A stretch of DNA of 64,000 bases from Pelargonium x hortorum. Its lineage: Eukaryota; Streptophyta; Magnoliopsida; Geraniales; Geraniaceae. Shown in pieces: positions 34,773-47,294 of this stretch. The stretch lies in contig JAYMTJ010000018.1 in assembly GCA_036897525.1 (NCBI GenBank), positions 62,001-126,000 on the forward strand, read 5' to 3'. The notes below the pieces were generated by a model. The model was given only the letters and a program-made list of their open reading frames with translations, had not been told where the DNA came from and searched no databases. The position numbers and the translations under genes were made by a program. Position 1 is the stretch's first letter. Each line of letters begins with the position of its first letter.

Positions 34773-35243
34773 TTGATTGAAAATGTTGAGCTGTGTCTTT
34801 GTCTGAATTCTGAAACCAAGCTTGCCTTATGTCCAGAGTTTAACTCGATTCAGGAGCATCTGACAAAAAGATGCATCCATTGTACTTATTTTCCCACTTT
34901 ATTTGCCTACTTTTCCGGGCGTACTTTTTGGTCGTATAAACTGACAAAATGCCTATTGTTTATGATAGATACAACTCCGATTTCTTTCCTCATCTCCAAC
35001 TATTATAGTTTGAATAGGGCTTCGGAGTTCAGTAACACTGATATGAAAGAAAGTAGGCTAGTCTTTGGATGCTATGAGTTAAGCAAGAAGGGAGTTGCCT
35101 CTTATCTTATACAGAGAGGAGCAAAAACTGACGGGAGCTTCGGGTTTAGCTCTAACTTCAAAAGGGATGTTTCATATTCTGTATGGATCTTACAGCAATT
35201 TCTCAGAAAGTTGCGAATTCAAGGTTTAGTATGCTTTCCTTGA
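34773..35243 (+). CDS. Unrecognised 156-codon open frame, extendable through TGA
   Basis: I do not recognise this product. The frame shown starts at TTG (34773) and ends at TGA (35241-35243); its first ATG is codon 64, so with an ATG start only about 93 residues remain. The predicted protein is mixed soluble/hydrophobic and Cys-rich near the start (VELCLCLN; KRCIHCTYF) and ends in a basic stretch (QQFLRKLRIQGL). Both borders are TGA. If TGA were read as Trp, the same phase stays open from 34563 to 35342 (260 codons, three TGA, two ordinary TGG), closing at TAA 35343-35345. Plant mitochondria are not known to read TGA as Trp, while many fungal and red-algal mitochondria do. A run this long is not expected by chance at this composition, but I chose the extension after seeing the frame. 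It may be a worn gene, a chimeric ORF or chance. Confidence 0.22.
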   Translation: MIENVELCLCLNSETKLALCPEFNSIQEHLTKRCIHCTYFPTLFAYFSGRTFWSYKLTKCLLFMIDTTPISFLISNYYSLNRASEFSNTDMKESRLVFGCYELSKKGVASYLIQRGAKTDGSFGFSSNFKRDVSYSVWILQQFLRKLRIQGLVCFP

Positions 35244-35345
35244 GTCGAGTACTTGGAAATATCTTATCTTATTTGCTTTGTAATTTGCTGCTTTGAGTAT
35301 TGCTATTTAATAGTTCCTTCAAGAGTCTTTCTGGGCTATCAATAA

Positions 35346-38300
35346 ATACTGAGCTCTATGCTTTTTTTCAAAGTCCTTGATTTCTTCCTAAGCCTAGCTT
35401 GTAAGAAGTGAGGGGGCTAATAGACCTACTCTTTATTTTATATCCCATATTTGAGATTAGATTCAGAACTAGAAAAGCAGGATTCTCCTAAGTTGTATGC
35501 CTAATCTAAAGTAAAGGCTATGCGCTAAAAAAAAAATAGTAAAGAAAAAAGTTTTTCTCTATCTAGATAATTTTAGCTTTGGAACAATATTCCTGTACAC
35601 ACCCTCAATAGCATTGAAAAGAATTGTGAAGAAAACAAAACCTTTTCAATATTCCAGATACTTTATTAAAAGAACCTTTAGACTCCTGTATAGCATACCC
35701 GCGTTGTTAATTAAAATGAAATTGAAGCTCCTATCCTTGTCCTTGTTTGATACTAGTATTACCAAAAACTTTTTGGCAGTAAATATTGTTACAATCTTGC
35801 CTCTATAAGTACCCTTTTGCTTGCCCGGGTATTCATTCTTTAGTACTAGGTTTCTTTACTTTAGCAGATTTTAACTGCCCTTTTTTTGATCTCCAAACCC
35901 ATCCTTTAAGGGACCCTGTGAGATACTTTTCAACTGGGTCGGGTTATCACACAAAAAGATAGCTATAGTAAATACTTGGCGGGTCCGCCTCCGCCTACAA
36001 GTTATTAAGAAACAGTTCTTGAGTTTATTTATAAGAAAGAGACTACAACTATCTGACTAAGTTAGGTTTAACTACAATTAAATTCTTTAGGACCTCCTTC
36101 TTATTTCACTTCCTAAACACTTTTGTAGCAGAGCTTGGATTTAGCCCTTATGTTTAGAAAAATGCAAGATTTAAAAGGGATATTCCGTAGTCCTTAGTAA
36201 GGGGGTTTCCATAATTGAGTGCTGCCACTATCACTCACTATATAGGTATCTGCTGTTAGAAGTAATTGGTATAAACATTTTTTGCTAGCCCGTTCTGCTT
36301 CCTTTGAAGTTAAGACTCGTCTAATTTTAACAAGAAAATACAATAAGGATCCTGGTCTCCCGTAATATAACGCCTAGTTTTTTGACTATTTCGTAGGACT
36401 AGGGTGTATAATCAAGAAAGTCCTAAGTTATTTGCTAATTCAATTCTATGAGGTGCTACAGGCAGTCCCGCAGTTTTCTGTTTGTACTAGTTCCTAATCT
36501 TCGAGGCTTTCCTATATCTTATATTTATAAGTGTCATATCAAGCATAATATTTCTTATTCTGGATACTTCCTAGGTTTCGCAATCAAAAAAAAGAAAATA
36601 GAAGAACTCTTCAAATCAAAGATGTTCTATACTCTATACCGAGACACATCCTTTACTCGTTGGTTAGCGAGAAGCTCTTAGGACTCTACTAATTTAATTC
36701 TACATGGAGTGGTTTATTTAAACAAAAAAAGCAACCCAAGTCACAACAACGTTTATACCACCGAAGACTTTAAATGCAACCCATTCTAAGGCCTTTTCAG
36801 AACTTATATATCGTCAAAGTACCCTAATAGATTTTTCGTATTTTTATGAAAATGGGCTTTTATTTTTAAGGTAAGCCTTCTTCCTTTTCTAGAGGGCTCA
36901 GTGTCTTAGTAGAGATAGATTTTAGCTGACATTGTAGGGAGCTATGGGTTCTAATCTAAAAGTAAGTAAAAAAAAAACTTCCTTAAACCCGTTTGAACTG
37001 AAGAATAATGTGTTGTGTAAAAACGGGATAACTCCGAAAGTTTTCTAAGAAAACTAAGAAATAGGTGCAGCTCTATTCAACCCCTTTGATATCTTATTAT
37101 ACTGCGTCAAATTTAACTAATAAAAGGAAATTGGTGAGTAATGCATCAGTAACTTAGTAAACTTCTACTCCCTTTCCCAAGAGGGGCCCTGGAGATGCTA
37201 CAAACTTAAGCTTATCAACTCTGAGTACTTTAATCCTATATCTAAAAGTATATACTTTATTAAATATATTTATTCTTAACTTAAGTGCTCACAAAGAACT
37301 GAAATACTGCTAGAGTGAAAATAAGTCTGTCTAAAGGGGTGCCTATTTAAGTAAGGGATTTATAGAAAAGGAGGAGGTATTATGCACACTAAGAAAGAAT
37401 AACAGTTAGATAATAGCAACAATGGGTAGAACTGCTATAGGCTACAAGAAAAGGTACTACAGTTTAGCACTTAATAAAGGGTTTAGCTGTTAAAAGTCCC
37501 GCTCTTAATCTTAAGAAACAGAGTATAGCTACGAAGAGGATAGTATTTACTCTAGCTTTGAAGACTGGTATGCTGATATCAGGGCTATCGTATAGCTGTA
37601 AGGGTTTACTAAAGAAAAGAAATATGATACAGATAAAACAGGTATAGGTAAAGAAGGTGTATCTGCTGTCGAATGCTATTGTAGCTCGATGGCTTGGGAG
37701 GGTTGCTTATATTATATCCCTCATTTGTTGTTAGTGTTTGTTTTCCAGTATCCCTATAAAAATCAAAGTCTTACTCTTATGGATTGCGGCAAGGAGATTT
37801 CTGAAATATGAATTAAAGTGTTATGTTTAGAGTAATAGTATCGGGCACTGTGGAACTTATTGTGTAGAATTCGGCAACCTTGCTTACATTACAAGGGTGT
37901 TACCCAGAATAGCTTTCCAGGAATATCTCACTTTTAAGTTTAAGCTCTAGGTTAAGTATTATAATTAGAAGGGAAAGCCATATCTTCACTAGAATTCCTA
38001 GGATCCAAGCAGGGCTGTAAAAGGCTAAAATATATAGTTTATTCCAGTATTTTCAGGGGTATCCTTACTCTGTTCTGTATTGTTGACTTAATCCCCAATT
38101 TTGAATTATAGAAAATGTAACTTCTGTTTCGACTTAAGTAAGGGTTGTTCTTGGGTATAGACAGTTTATAAACGAGTAAAATAAAGTAAAAGAGGCTTTC
38201 ATTTCTGTAGTTACTTATGGAGGGTATTGAACCCACAAGTGTAAGTTGATTGGACTTGTGTGCCTAATACTAATAGCAGCCTTAAAAGCATATACCTAGG

Positions 38301-38582
38301 AATTTTTAAGATATATTAAAAGGGAGTAGTAGCTCTGAAAAAAAAGCGCTATTTTAAGCAACCCAAACTCTTTACTTTAGGGCCATATACAGTTATAACC
38401 TTTGCTAGTTAATTTTATACAAAGCTTATTTTTTTTATGGGGTGCTTTAGTAAAGACTAAATATTACGGAAAATTTAAGGGTTTTTGCTTTCGCTCTAAA
38501 GATATGTCCTCTGGTTCCACACGGAGTCCTTAGAAGAAGTACTTTATGGTTAAATTAGAAAACGTCGATGTTAGGAAGTTTT
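35346..38582. other. Gene-free spacer
   Basis: No gene recognised. Small frames at 35614-35808 and 36448-36681 are unrecognised and at chance length. GGGGCCCT occurs near 37183. CACAAGT (38234-38240) and ACTTGTG (38254-38260) form an inverted pair next to a T-arm-like word on the minus strand. Confidence 0.55.
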
Positions 38583-38640
38583 TCCGCATCTTATATAATT
38601 GACAAACTGAATATACTCTATGCGTATATTCTTTTGCGGA
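38583..38640. repeat. Nested inverted repeat
   Basis: GAATATAC (38609-38616), a 7-base spacer, GTATATTC (38624-38631): a perfect 8-bp inverted repeat. Outside it, TCCGCA (38583-38588) faces TGCGGA (38635-38640). The arms are asymmetric (20 bases on the left, 3 on the right), so a folded form would carry a side bulge. Such symmetry can be a protein site or an RNA hairpin; no gene is recognised beside it. Confidence 0.5.
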
Positions 38641-41600
38641 TATAAGCTAAAAGCGAGTAAAATCCCCACTTAAATCCAATTTGATATATGTAGCAGAAAT
38701 GCGTTATAGTGCATAGAGCTCCCTGTCTGAAAGAAAGGCTACTCTGAAGAAGCAACAGAATGCTTATGACCTAGTAAGAATTTCTAAATGGGTTTCTTGT
38801 TGGTTAAGAAAATAAGAGATTGTCGGGGAAGTGTTTTCTGGGTTTATTTATAAGTATTCCTAAGCTGTTGTTAGAACCTGGAGATTATAAAGACTCGGCG
38901 TGATATCCCTTGCTATATTTACCAGAATAAACTACCAAAGTGTGCCTAAAACTAGAAAACCTCCTCTAAAGGAACGGAACTTCCTATCGCTACTAAAAAA
39001 GACAAGCATTTACAAAAGTTCCAATAATTGAATCTTATTTCTAGGTTTTCGAATCTAAGGCTTCTAAGGCTACCGTAAGCTAAGTGCATTCTTTGAACCT
39101 ATGACCTAATTATAGATCGACCTTTGCTTTAAGTTTGCTTTTAGAGGCTTTTTAAATGAGTTTCTCCGGATAGGGCTCCTGGACCTAGTAATACAAGAGT
39201 GATAAGGCCTTTTTTCTTGGTAGGTTTGCCTTAAAACATTATCTAATCAGTAATCTCGGGACTATATAAAAATTCTATCCTGATTGAAACTCAGAATTGG
39301 CAAGACCTTTATGTTATTTTGAGTAGGATACCCTACAAACTAACCCCTTTTTACTACTACTACTACTACTAAAAGGTAAGGAACTCTGTAACAGCTTCTT
39401 ACGGATAACTCGAAGTAGAAACAGGGATCACTAGGGTCCCTTATTATAAAAGATTTAATGATTCTTATTCTAAGGGATTGAATTCTCTAATCTAATTAAC
39501 TGCATATAAGGACAATATAAAGAAAAAGTGATAGCATACAAAATGCAAGAAAAGTTTACACCAATCTAGAATTTTCCTAGAAGTAGTAGATTACATAAAC
39601 TGGCGTTCAATACTAAGTCTAATTACCCCATCAGAAAACTTTATAAAGTATAAGAGTTTAACCAATAGGGCAGTCAAGATATCGCATATTGAATGTAAAG
39701 AGAACTTATGGAAATACATAATCTGGTCTTAGAGTAGAGGGGTTCTACAAGGACTATAGGAAATGAAATGTAGATCTAAATTGAACTTATGTGTTATGGC
39801 TCCTGTATATAAGCAGTATTCCCTTTTTTAACGGAAAAGTCTTAGAATATCTTTCTTTAATAGGAATTAGTTTCTCTTGCGATCAACCCAGGAAGAGTAC
39901 CTCTGTTTTGATATCCCGTACTATTTTCCTTAACTTTATAGATCTAGAAACCTGGATTCATTTAGTCCTTTCATTATAGATTCCGCTTATTCATTAAGGC
40001 TAGGCTTTCAAAAAGGGATATCTTCTAGTACTATACCTTGATATAAAGAACACTAAGTCTAGTAGCATCGGTACGTCCAGTAAAATCTTCTTAAGGTATC
40101 CTCCTTTTCAAAGTATTCCAAAGAAGTAAGACCCAAAAATGAAGAAAGAGTCGTTAGAACTCTAGAAGTATAGAACCCAGTGTCACAGGATTTACAAAAG
40201 TATAGGGAGTTGAATCTTTGTTATAACAAAAATCTTAAGGGATATCTGGAACTGAGCTCTTTTACGTTTTCTTAATAAAAATTGATTTAGTGCTTATTGC
40301 TTTCCTACAACAAAAACAACACAAAGAGCTACTAAGAGAGTTCGAAATATACTGGTTCTCAAAGAGTGAAGTAGCTTTAAGCTAAAGGGGGTTAAACACT
40401 GGGGCTCCCAGCCTTTTTAAAGGGTATCTAAAGCCCTAGTCAGTGCCTCAAAGGGGTTTCCAAAGTCAAAAGAAAGACTCCAAATGAGGTGTAAATCCTT
40501 TATCTTGTATAAGCTGGCTCGGGTTTATAATAATTAGGAGAAAAGAGATGAGATATCAGTATCTTAATTAGGTATACCAGGTCTTTAAAGCAATCAAGAT
40601 ACAGGGTTCAGATCTAGCAGCTAAGGAAGTAATAGGTATTACAGCAAGACTGCTACAGAGCCTGGTAGTGGGGGGACTCGGCTGGAAATACGAAAGCTTC
40701 AGAAACTTTAGCTAACTCATATATTATCTCACTTTGTTAAACTCTAAAATGAATGTTTCAGGCTGGTATCCCAAGTCTAATAGGCTAGACCCTGCAATAG
40801 AAGCATTAAAAAAAAGCATGATATAATTTAACTTATATGCAAGACTTGGTTGGATAACACTGCAAGAATTGGATTCGTATTTTAGATAACCAAACCTCAC
40901 AAGCGAGAAAGAGCTCTTATTCCCAGAGAATCTTTTTTTTCAAGGGCCTATAAAGATTCAAAACTGGAAACTGGTAATTATCGAGTATTTGCAAAAAGTA
41001 TAAAGGGAGCCTTGGACTAAGTAACGAAACAACCCAAGTATACCAGTGAAACTTCTGCCTTTCTTTAAGCCCCCTTAAGCTTTTTTTTATTATGCGGAAC
41101 ACCGAGAGGCTCTAATCTAAGGGCATTTCGCCAAGACGTATAAGCCTGTTATTCTTATTTCCTTCCAGTTCAAGACCAACTGCACTTTACTTTTTAGAAA
41201 ACAACTAGAGCCTGTACTATGTCTTTATAGGAAGTTGTTAAAAATTTCCTGAGCGAGTAACCTAAAAGTATAGAAGTGCCTAAGCGCCGCCTTAGATATG
41301 GTTTGTTTATTCTAGATTTCAATTCTCTTTTGTTAGAGCACTCAATCCAATTAAGTATTGCTTAGAAGGGAAGGAATAGCATACCTTATTTATTTTGAAG
41401 TATTTATAAGGAAGCCCTTTCTCATATGCAAGGGAAGCTGTTAGGCTGGGGTTTTCTAAAGAGACTCCAGGTTGTGTACTAAGATTACCCTGTATTCAAA
41501 CTAGTTAGCGCTTTATTCTTATTATATTCAGGATTGCGTGAAATAAGGCAATGGATTCGTGCTTTTAACTTTTTTGAGAGGTTGCTTTGGTACGGTACAG

Positions 41601-44600
41601 TAAGCACGTCTTCGTCAAGTGATTTTCTTGTAGTTTCGCGAAGTTTAGGACCCCGTTTAGATCTAAACTAGTGACAGAGTTGGCTTTTGGATTTAGGCTA
41701 GTTACACAGATTCCATTTTAGGATTATAAGAAATTCTTTTTATATTAGATGGAGAATTGGGTTTTAGCAAATTCTGACATCACATATGAGGGGTCGCTCT
41801 GTATGCCCTAACCTAAGAAAGGAGTTCTTATAATCTTTTTTTTTTTCATTTAATATGGCACCTGGTTTCAGAAATCTTGTATTGTATCAAAGTAGTTGTC
41901 AATAAGGGTGGGTTCCTTATGCCATGCCAAAGAAAATAAAGAAAATAGTAAAGGGATGCTTTGCAATTTAAAGCTTTAATAAGCTAAATCTTTTTTTAAC
42001 GTCTTGGAAAGTTAGGATCGTAAGAATTTTGTATTAGTATGTATTAGGAATAGATGGTTTATAGAGTGTTTAGTATAGTCTTTGTTTTAGTTGTTACAGC
42101 TATAGAAGAAAGGATTGAAACCTTATAGAATGTAGAGGAAGTTGTATCTTATATTAGTTTTAGAAGTTTACTTCTTTTTGTATTAATAAAGTGTAGGTAT
42201 AATAGTTAGGTTAGGGGTATATTCTTCCCAGTTCCCATAAGTACACAGTCAGTCTACTGTAGGCATCCGAAGGTGAGGTTAAAAATGTTAGGAGTAGAGT
42301 AGTTAGGTTAGTACAGGATACATACCCTATAGACACTCTTCTTAATTCTAAATTAAACTATTTTTCTAAAGCTTAAGGCTGGTATCAAGACTAACAAGGG
42401 TCGGGCTCATTAAGCTATGGCAAGCTTATTCGCCGAAACCAGATAGTTATGTTCGTTTGTTCCTATGTTGGTGATGGGATAGCTAGTGGTTTAGGTTAGT
42501 TGGAGGGTTCTAGTAAATATCAAGCAAGATTGCCTGGAAAACGAGATAATTTTCTTTCTTTTTCTTGCTTTAAATTCAAGGAGTTTGATATACTACTCTG
42601 TACCTAACACAAAGAGTAAGCCTCGTAATACCGAATATTTAAGAAATACCAAGTAATTAAACCCTGTACTTATAATTATAACCCTAGATAATAAGTATAG
42701 CAAGCTAGTGTAAAATCCCCATAGGGAACTCCTTGCGGATAAATTGAAGCTAAATAGGAGACCCAAATAGAGTACTAGGCGTTGTCTTTTAGGGATCCTA
42801 GATATTGAAACTCTATTACTAGTATGCTAAGTAGAAAATACCTCCATTTCATAAGTCCTAGTTTTTAGTAAGAAGTTATTCTGGTTCTGCTGAGGTAATG
42901 AATTGAATGAGAAAAGAAGTGCCTTTGACTATATCTTTTAAGTTTTACAGGCTTAGTTGTTAATAAATAAGATTTCTATATATTTCAGCAATAGAGGCTT
43001 CTAGAAAAATTAGAGTAAAACTGCACGAGATTCATAATATAAGCCTCATAACCCTAAAAAAAGCAAGCTATATACTCATAGAGTGGGTTAAACCCTTCAA
43101 AATTCAAAGGCTTTACTGATAGTGATAGATAGTATACTCCTTGTTTATTTAATACTAACAGGGGAGAATCCCAGCCAGGCCTGAGTCAAAACTACTTATA
43201 TTATCGAGTATCCACTAAAATACCCAGAAATAAACTAACCTATACACTTAATTAAAATTGTACACTACTGAAATTCTCTAGCATTAACCGAAGCAAAACT
43301 CAACCCTATATTAAGGTACCGCGGAGACCTCCTGTCTCCCTTCTAAAATCGGATTTATCATATTCTAAGCCTAACCTGAGCCCGAGGAGCATAACTATAG
43401 TTTTTTTAACTATACCAAGTCTCATAAACTAAGGGGCATAGACAGGAGATTCCTATCTAAACAGTCTCCTAAAATCCTAGTAACTGAATACCCACACGTG
43501 TCAAAAATGCTACCAATACCTATAATTAACATAAGGGGTACTCTTTCATGCATGTAGAACTTTAGTCTTTTTTACTGCCCCTATCAATAAAGGTGTTTGC
43601 ACAGAATCAAAAAAAGGATTATCCTGGTAATTTTCTTCTTAGGAGAAGTTTTTGTATTATGTATTTATTAACTGGTCCTAGTTAAAAAAATATTCCTCAT
43701 TATTTATTTATTCGGGTTACTACGCCGACACCCGTAGCTTTTAAACCACTCCAAAGGTATCCTTTCCGATCGATCTGTACTGTAGGATTCAGTATAGCTT
43801 TATAGGTCACGTATATATAGAGTGCATTGCAGGTTTTAGGAGTAGGAGTTCTTGACAGTATTTTAGTAAGGGAATAAATTATATAAATTAGAATTCCTTT
43901 TTTTTTAGGGATCTCTAACTTCTTTTTATAAACTTATTATATATTATACTAGAGTTTAACTACGAACCGATTCCAACCGAGGACTTCTCTTTCAAATGCA
44001 CGTTAATTTCAATTTAATTTACCGAGTGTAAACAGGTTTTATACGTTAAGAGTACGAGTAATAAATCTCTTTATATAAGCACTTCTAAGCCCTTGTAGCT
44101 AGACTTGGAATTCCGAGGCTTAGGCCTCACTTTTCTTCATTCAAATTAGAGTCAAAATCCATTTTGAGCCGTGGAAAATACTATAAAGTATCCCGTGTTC
44201 AAGCACCCTCTTAGTTAGTAAACTTTATTAAAAAACCAATGCACTTCAGTTTCACAGCATAAGAAATAGTTTAATAGTCTTGTCTCTGAAGGTCTTGATT
44301 TATATATTTCCCCCAAAAGTTAGATTTTGAGTAAAGGAATGAAATAAAGATTAGAACTTGTCTACACAAGCAAGAACTGCAGCTTAAGGAGCCCCCTAAG
44401 TCAATAGGCAGGATAAATATCCCAGCAAGCAACGATTTTGTAGAGCCAAAAGGGACACAGATTCTCCCGCCTCTCTTAGCTCTTTTGCTTTTGTTTAATT
44501 TAGTCAAAAAATTCTTAATTATTTTTATACCAGCCAGTATATTATCAATATTGGAGATACCCTTTTTATTGGACCCAGTAATGTGTTTTTTTGTTACATT

Positions 44601-46391
44601 ATACCTCTTTTGCTTTGCGTCAAGATTTCATATGTTTTCATTATTCACACACACCTTATCTCTGAAACCTCCTTACTTATAAAATCCCTAGGACTCTAGT
44701 GAATGTCTCTGGCCCCGGATTTCTGTTAACGAGTGGAATATTAGGGCTCAAATAAAAAAAAGAAAGAGCTAATTCTGCTTTTATTTGGCAGTCTAAATTC
44801 TTTATTACTACTTAGTCGCTTAGTTAAGGTTAAGTTAAGAAGGCCAAAAATTCCGTAACTACTAAAACCTTATCCGCTTTTTTTACAATACAACTAACTT
44901 GAGTTCAAAGTAAAAGGGAAGCCTGGATTGTTCCTTCCAACGGGATTTCAAGGGTCTCCGATAAAGGGTTGCCAATATCTCTGACAAGGGATTTCCAGGG
45001 TTTTTTCAAGCAAGTAGGAAGTCCACAAAGTGCAAAAATAAGGGCATGGTTTCTCTTAGAAATAGACTCTCGGGGGTAGGTTTCCCAGTTCGTAAATAAG
45101 GTTGCTTCCTTCAGAACTATAGCCTAAGAACTTCTTTGTATTAAGTAAGTACAGGTATTATCAAGAGAAGTATAGTTAAGACTAAGACTCTAGGGATGGT
45201 TATCGCTACTAACTAAGAAAACTGTTATTACAGGTACAAGGATACTGCTAGAGAGGGCTCCGGAAGAGTAAGATGCTGGTGGAGAATCTAGGTTCTAATA
45301 AGATGAAGCTGAAAGCTGGTAATAAGAGTAACAAGAAAACAAGTACGAATAAGTTAAGGTAGTTTACTTCTTAGATATTTAGGTATTACAGCAGGTCAAG
45401 GCAGGATCTAACTGGGATAGTGGAATCAGTCTTGTAGTCTTTTAGGATGGGTTCAAATACATGATTCTATGCTTGTAAGCAGCTTATCTTTCTTAGGATC
45501 TTATGGTCCCAGGTAAAGCTGTCCAAAGAGTACTAGGTCAATAGCAAATGCAGCTTTTGGTGTTTGCTAATGGAAGACAGGAACCATGTTATTAGGTGCA
45601 AATGAGTCTACAGAATACAGATTCTATTTTCTTATTAAGCAAGGCTAGTCTTTATGCTTGATCGAGTGAAAGGTCTTTCAGATTCTCTATACCCTGTTAC
45701 TTGCTATCCCAAGAATTATATAACACAAGAAAAAAACGATCTTGTTTTCCTTCGTAAAGAGTATACTAAAGTAGCGCGATACCTTCACAAACCGGAAAGA
45801 GGTACAAAATTGTATGCAAGATAATTATCAGAAAGAAGGTGTTAGCCTAAATTAAGATAAAGTTACGTAAATAAGTTGGGTAGAATTACACTGCAGCCCT
45901 GTATCCAGCTTATCGGAAAAGTCGCTCTGGTGATAAAGCGCCGAGATTTAATGAAGGGGTATGTAGTATAGCGGTGTTTTCATTTGACTTGTGTCCCTTA
46001 ATGAATAAGGTTTCAATCTCTATGGTTTATCCTGAACCAGTCATTTTGATTCTTAATAACCTAAACTATAAGTTCTCCTAAACTCTAGAAAGAATTTGAC
46101 GTATGCAAGAACAGTGACTCTTAAAAGTGTATTCGTATTCTATGCTCTACCTGCCTATGAGTAACTAACTACTTTGTACTAAAATTTATCAGGAATAACC
46201 AATCCAAGTATCTGAATAAAAAGTGGTAAGGATTGAGTTGATTAGTTGATATAGATAGACTCCACAGCTTTGAATCAAGGAAGAGTCATTTTACTTTTAC
46301 GCAAAAGCTAAAAAAAATTTCTGTTGAGCTTTTAGTCCAACGTCCAACGGATTATTTCCAATATTCTAAAAAAACACCCCTTGTTTACGTA
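38641..46391. other. Gene-free spacer
   Basis: No gene recognised. It contains an (ACT)6 tract (39353-39370) and the 14-base word TAGGTATTACAGCA twice (40633-40646 and 45380-45393), which is within chance for a self-comparison of this size. Overlapping frames near 44271-44682 on both strands are hydrophobic, short and unrecognised. A weak T-arm-like word occurs near 46003. Confidence 0.55.
39353..39370. repeat. (ACT)6 microsatellite
   Basis: Six uninterrupted ACT units between CCTTTTT and AAAAGG, so the flanks are roughly complementary and could pair around the repeat. Confidence 0.8.
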
Positions 46392-46406
46392 CGGGGGATA
46401 CCCCCG
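46392..46406. repeat. CGGGGG-ATA-CCCCCG hairpin
   Basis: A perfect 6-bp all-G/C stem with loop ATA, the strongest small hairpin seen in the window. It is preceded by ACGTACG-like sequence. It shares loop and core with 32172-32182. Confidence 0.65.
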
Positions 46407-47267
46407 CTATTCTTTGAGATTGATTCACTAAACTAAAGTAAAGGATTGACTTCACTATTTCCTTTGCTTTGATACTAGAAATTCCGCATACATTTTAGAA
46501 AGAATAAGAATAACCCCTTTAGTAGTTAAGAGGTAGCCTCTTGTTTTCCTAGGTGTAATTGCTCGGGAGAACTGAGCTTCAGTCTAGTGTGGAAAGGTAT
46601 TCGCTTGTTTATTAATTGCACCCTAATCTTATAGCGGAGGGGCTTTTATAAAATATTAAAATGTAATTTGGGAGTCCCTCTATCTACGATTTCATTTAGA
46701 GATCTCTAAACTAAAGGGGATATAAAGAAAAACTAAAGTAAGAGGTTTCTTTCCACTAACCCCAACAAAAGCAATCCTAAACAAAAATATCTTGCTCTCG
46801 GATTTCAGTTTAAAACCAGAAGATATCTAAAACTTGAAACAGGATTTTTTTAGGAATAAAGCCTTAAGGTAGAGTGTTTTTCATTGATAAAAAAGAGATT
46901 TTAATTGCAAGTTTTACGAAACTAAGCAAAGAGCTGACTGAGGCGGGAGCATTCCTCTTGTTACGAGCTAGACCTATCTTGAGATTCCTCTTATGTGCCT
47001 TACTTGTTGCTTACTTTGTTACTCCCTTTCACACACTCATACTCTTTATTCACACTCCCTTGTTTGTAATAGAAACTTTTTTGAAGGACAGAATTTAGTT
47101 AGATAAGGGCGCCTCAATGAAATGAATACCTATAATTAGCTATCCTCCGCTTAAGAAATCCCTTCCTTGAAAGGTCTAGCTAGACTGGAACTAAAGAACA
47201 CCTATCTTTCTTTGAAAACCCGGGATTACTCAAATAACCAAGAAGCTGGTCAGGAGCAAGCTGAGTG

Positions 47268-47294
47268 TTTCGGCTGACAAGAACAAGGAAATCT
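47268..47294 (+). repeat. Dispersed short repeat, copy 2
   Basis: It begins with the same 15 bases as the copy at 10597 (TTTCGGCTGACAAGA), then ACAAGGAAATCT, differing by two single inserted bases. Flanking sequence is not shared, so if real this is a short mobile or recombined segment. Confidence 0.4.

Noticed and set aside
38216-38275. Minus-strand GGGTTCAATACCC with an upstream inverted repeat, resembling a serine-type tRNA
   Set aside because: No D-arm and no anticodon arm could be placed.
40633-45393. 14-base word TAGGTATTACAGCA at two sites
   Set aside because: Several exact 14-base matches are expected by chance when 64 kb of biased DNA is compared with itself.
45955-46035. Plus-strand GTAGTATAGCGGT ... 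GGTTTCAATCTC, tRNA-like wording
   Set aside because: The T-loop has an extra base and no anticodon stem is found.
44485-47098. Two hydrophobic frames (44485-44682 and 46874-47098) with similar FH...F.HT endings
   Set aside because: The similarity covers few residues and the DNA does not align beyond low-complexity sequence.
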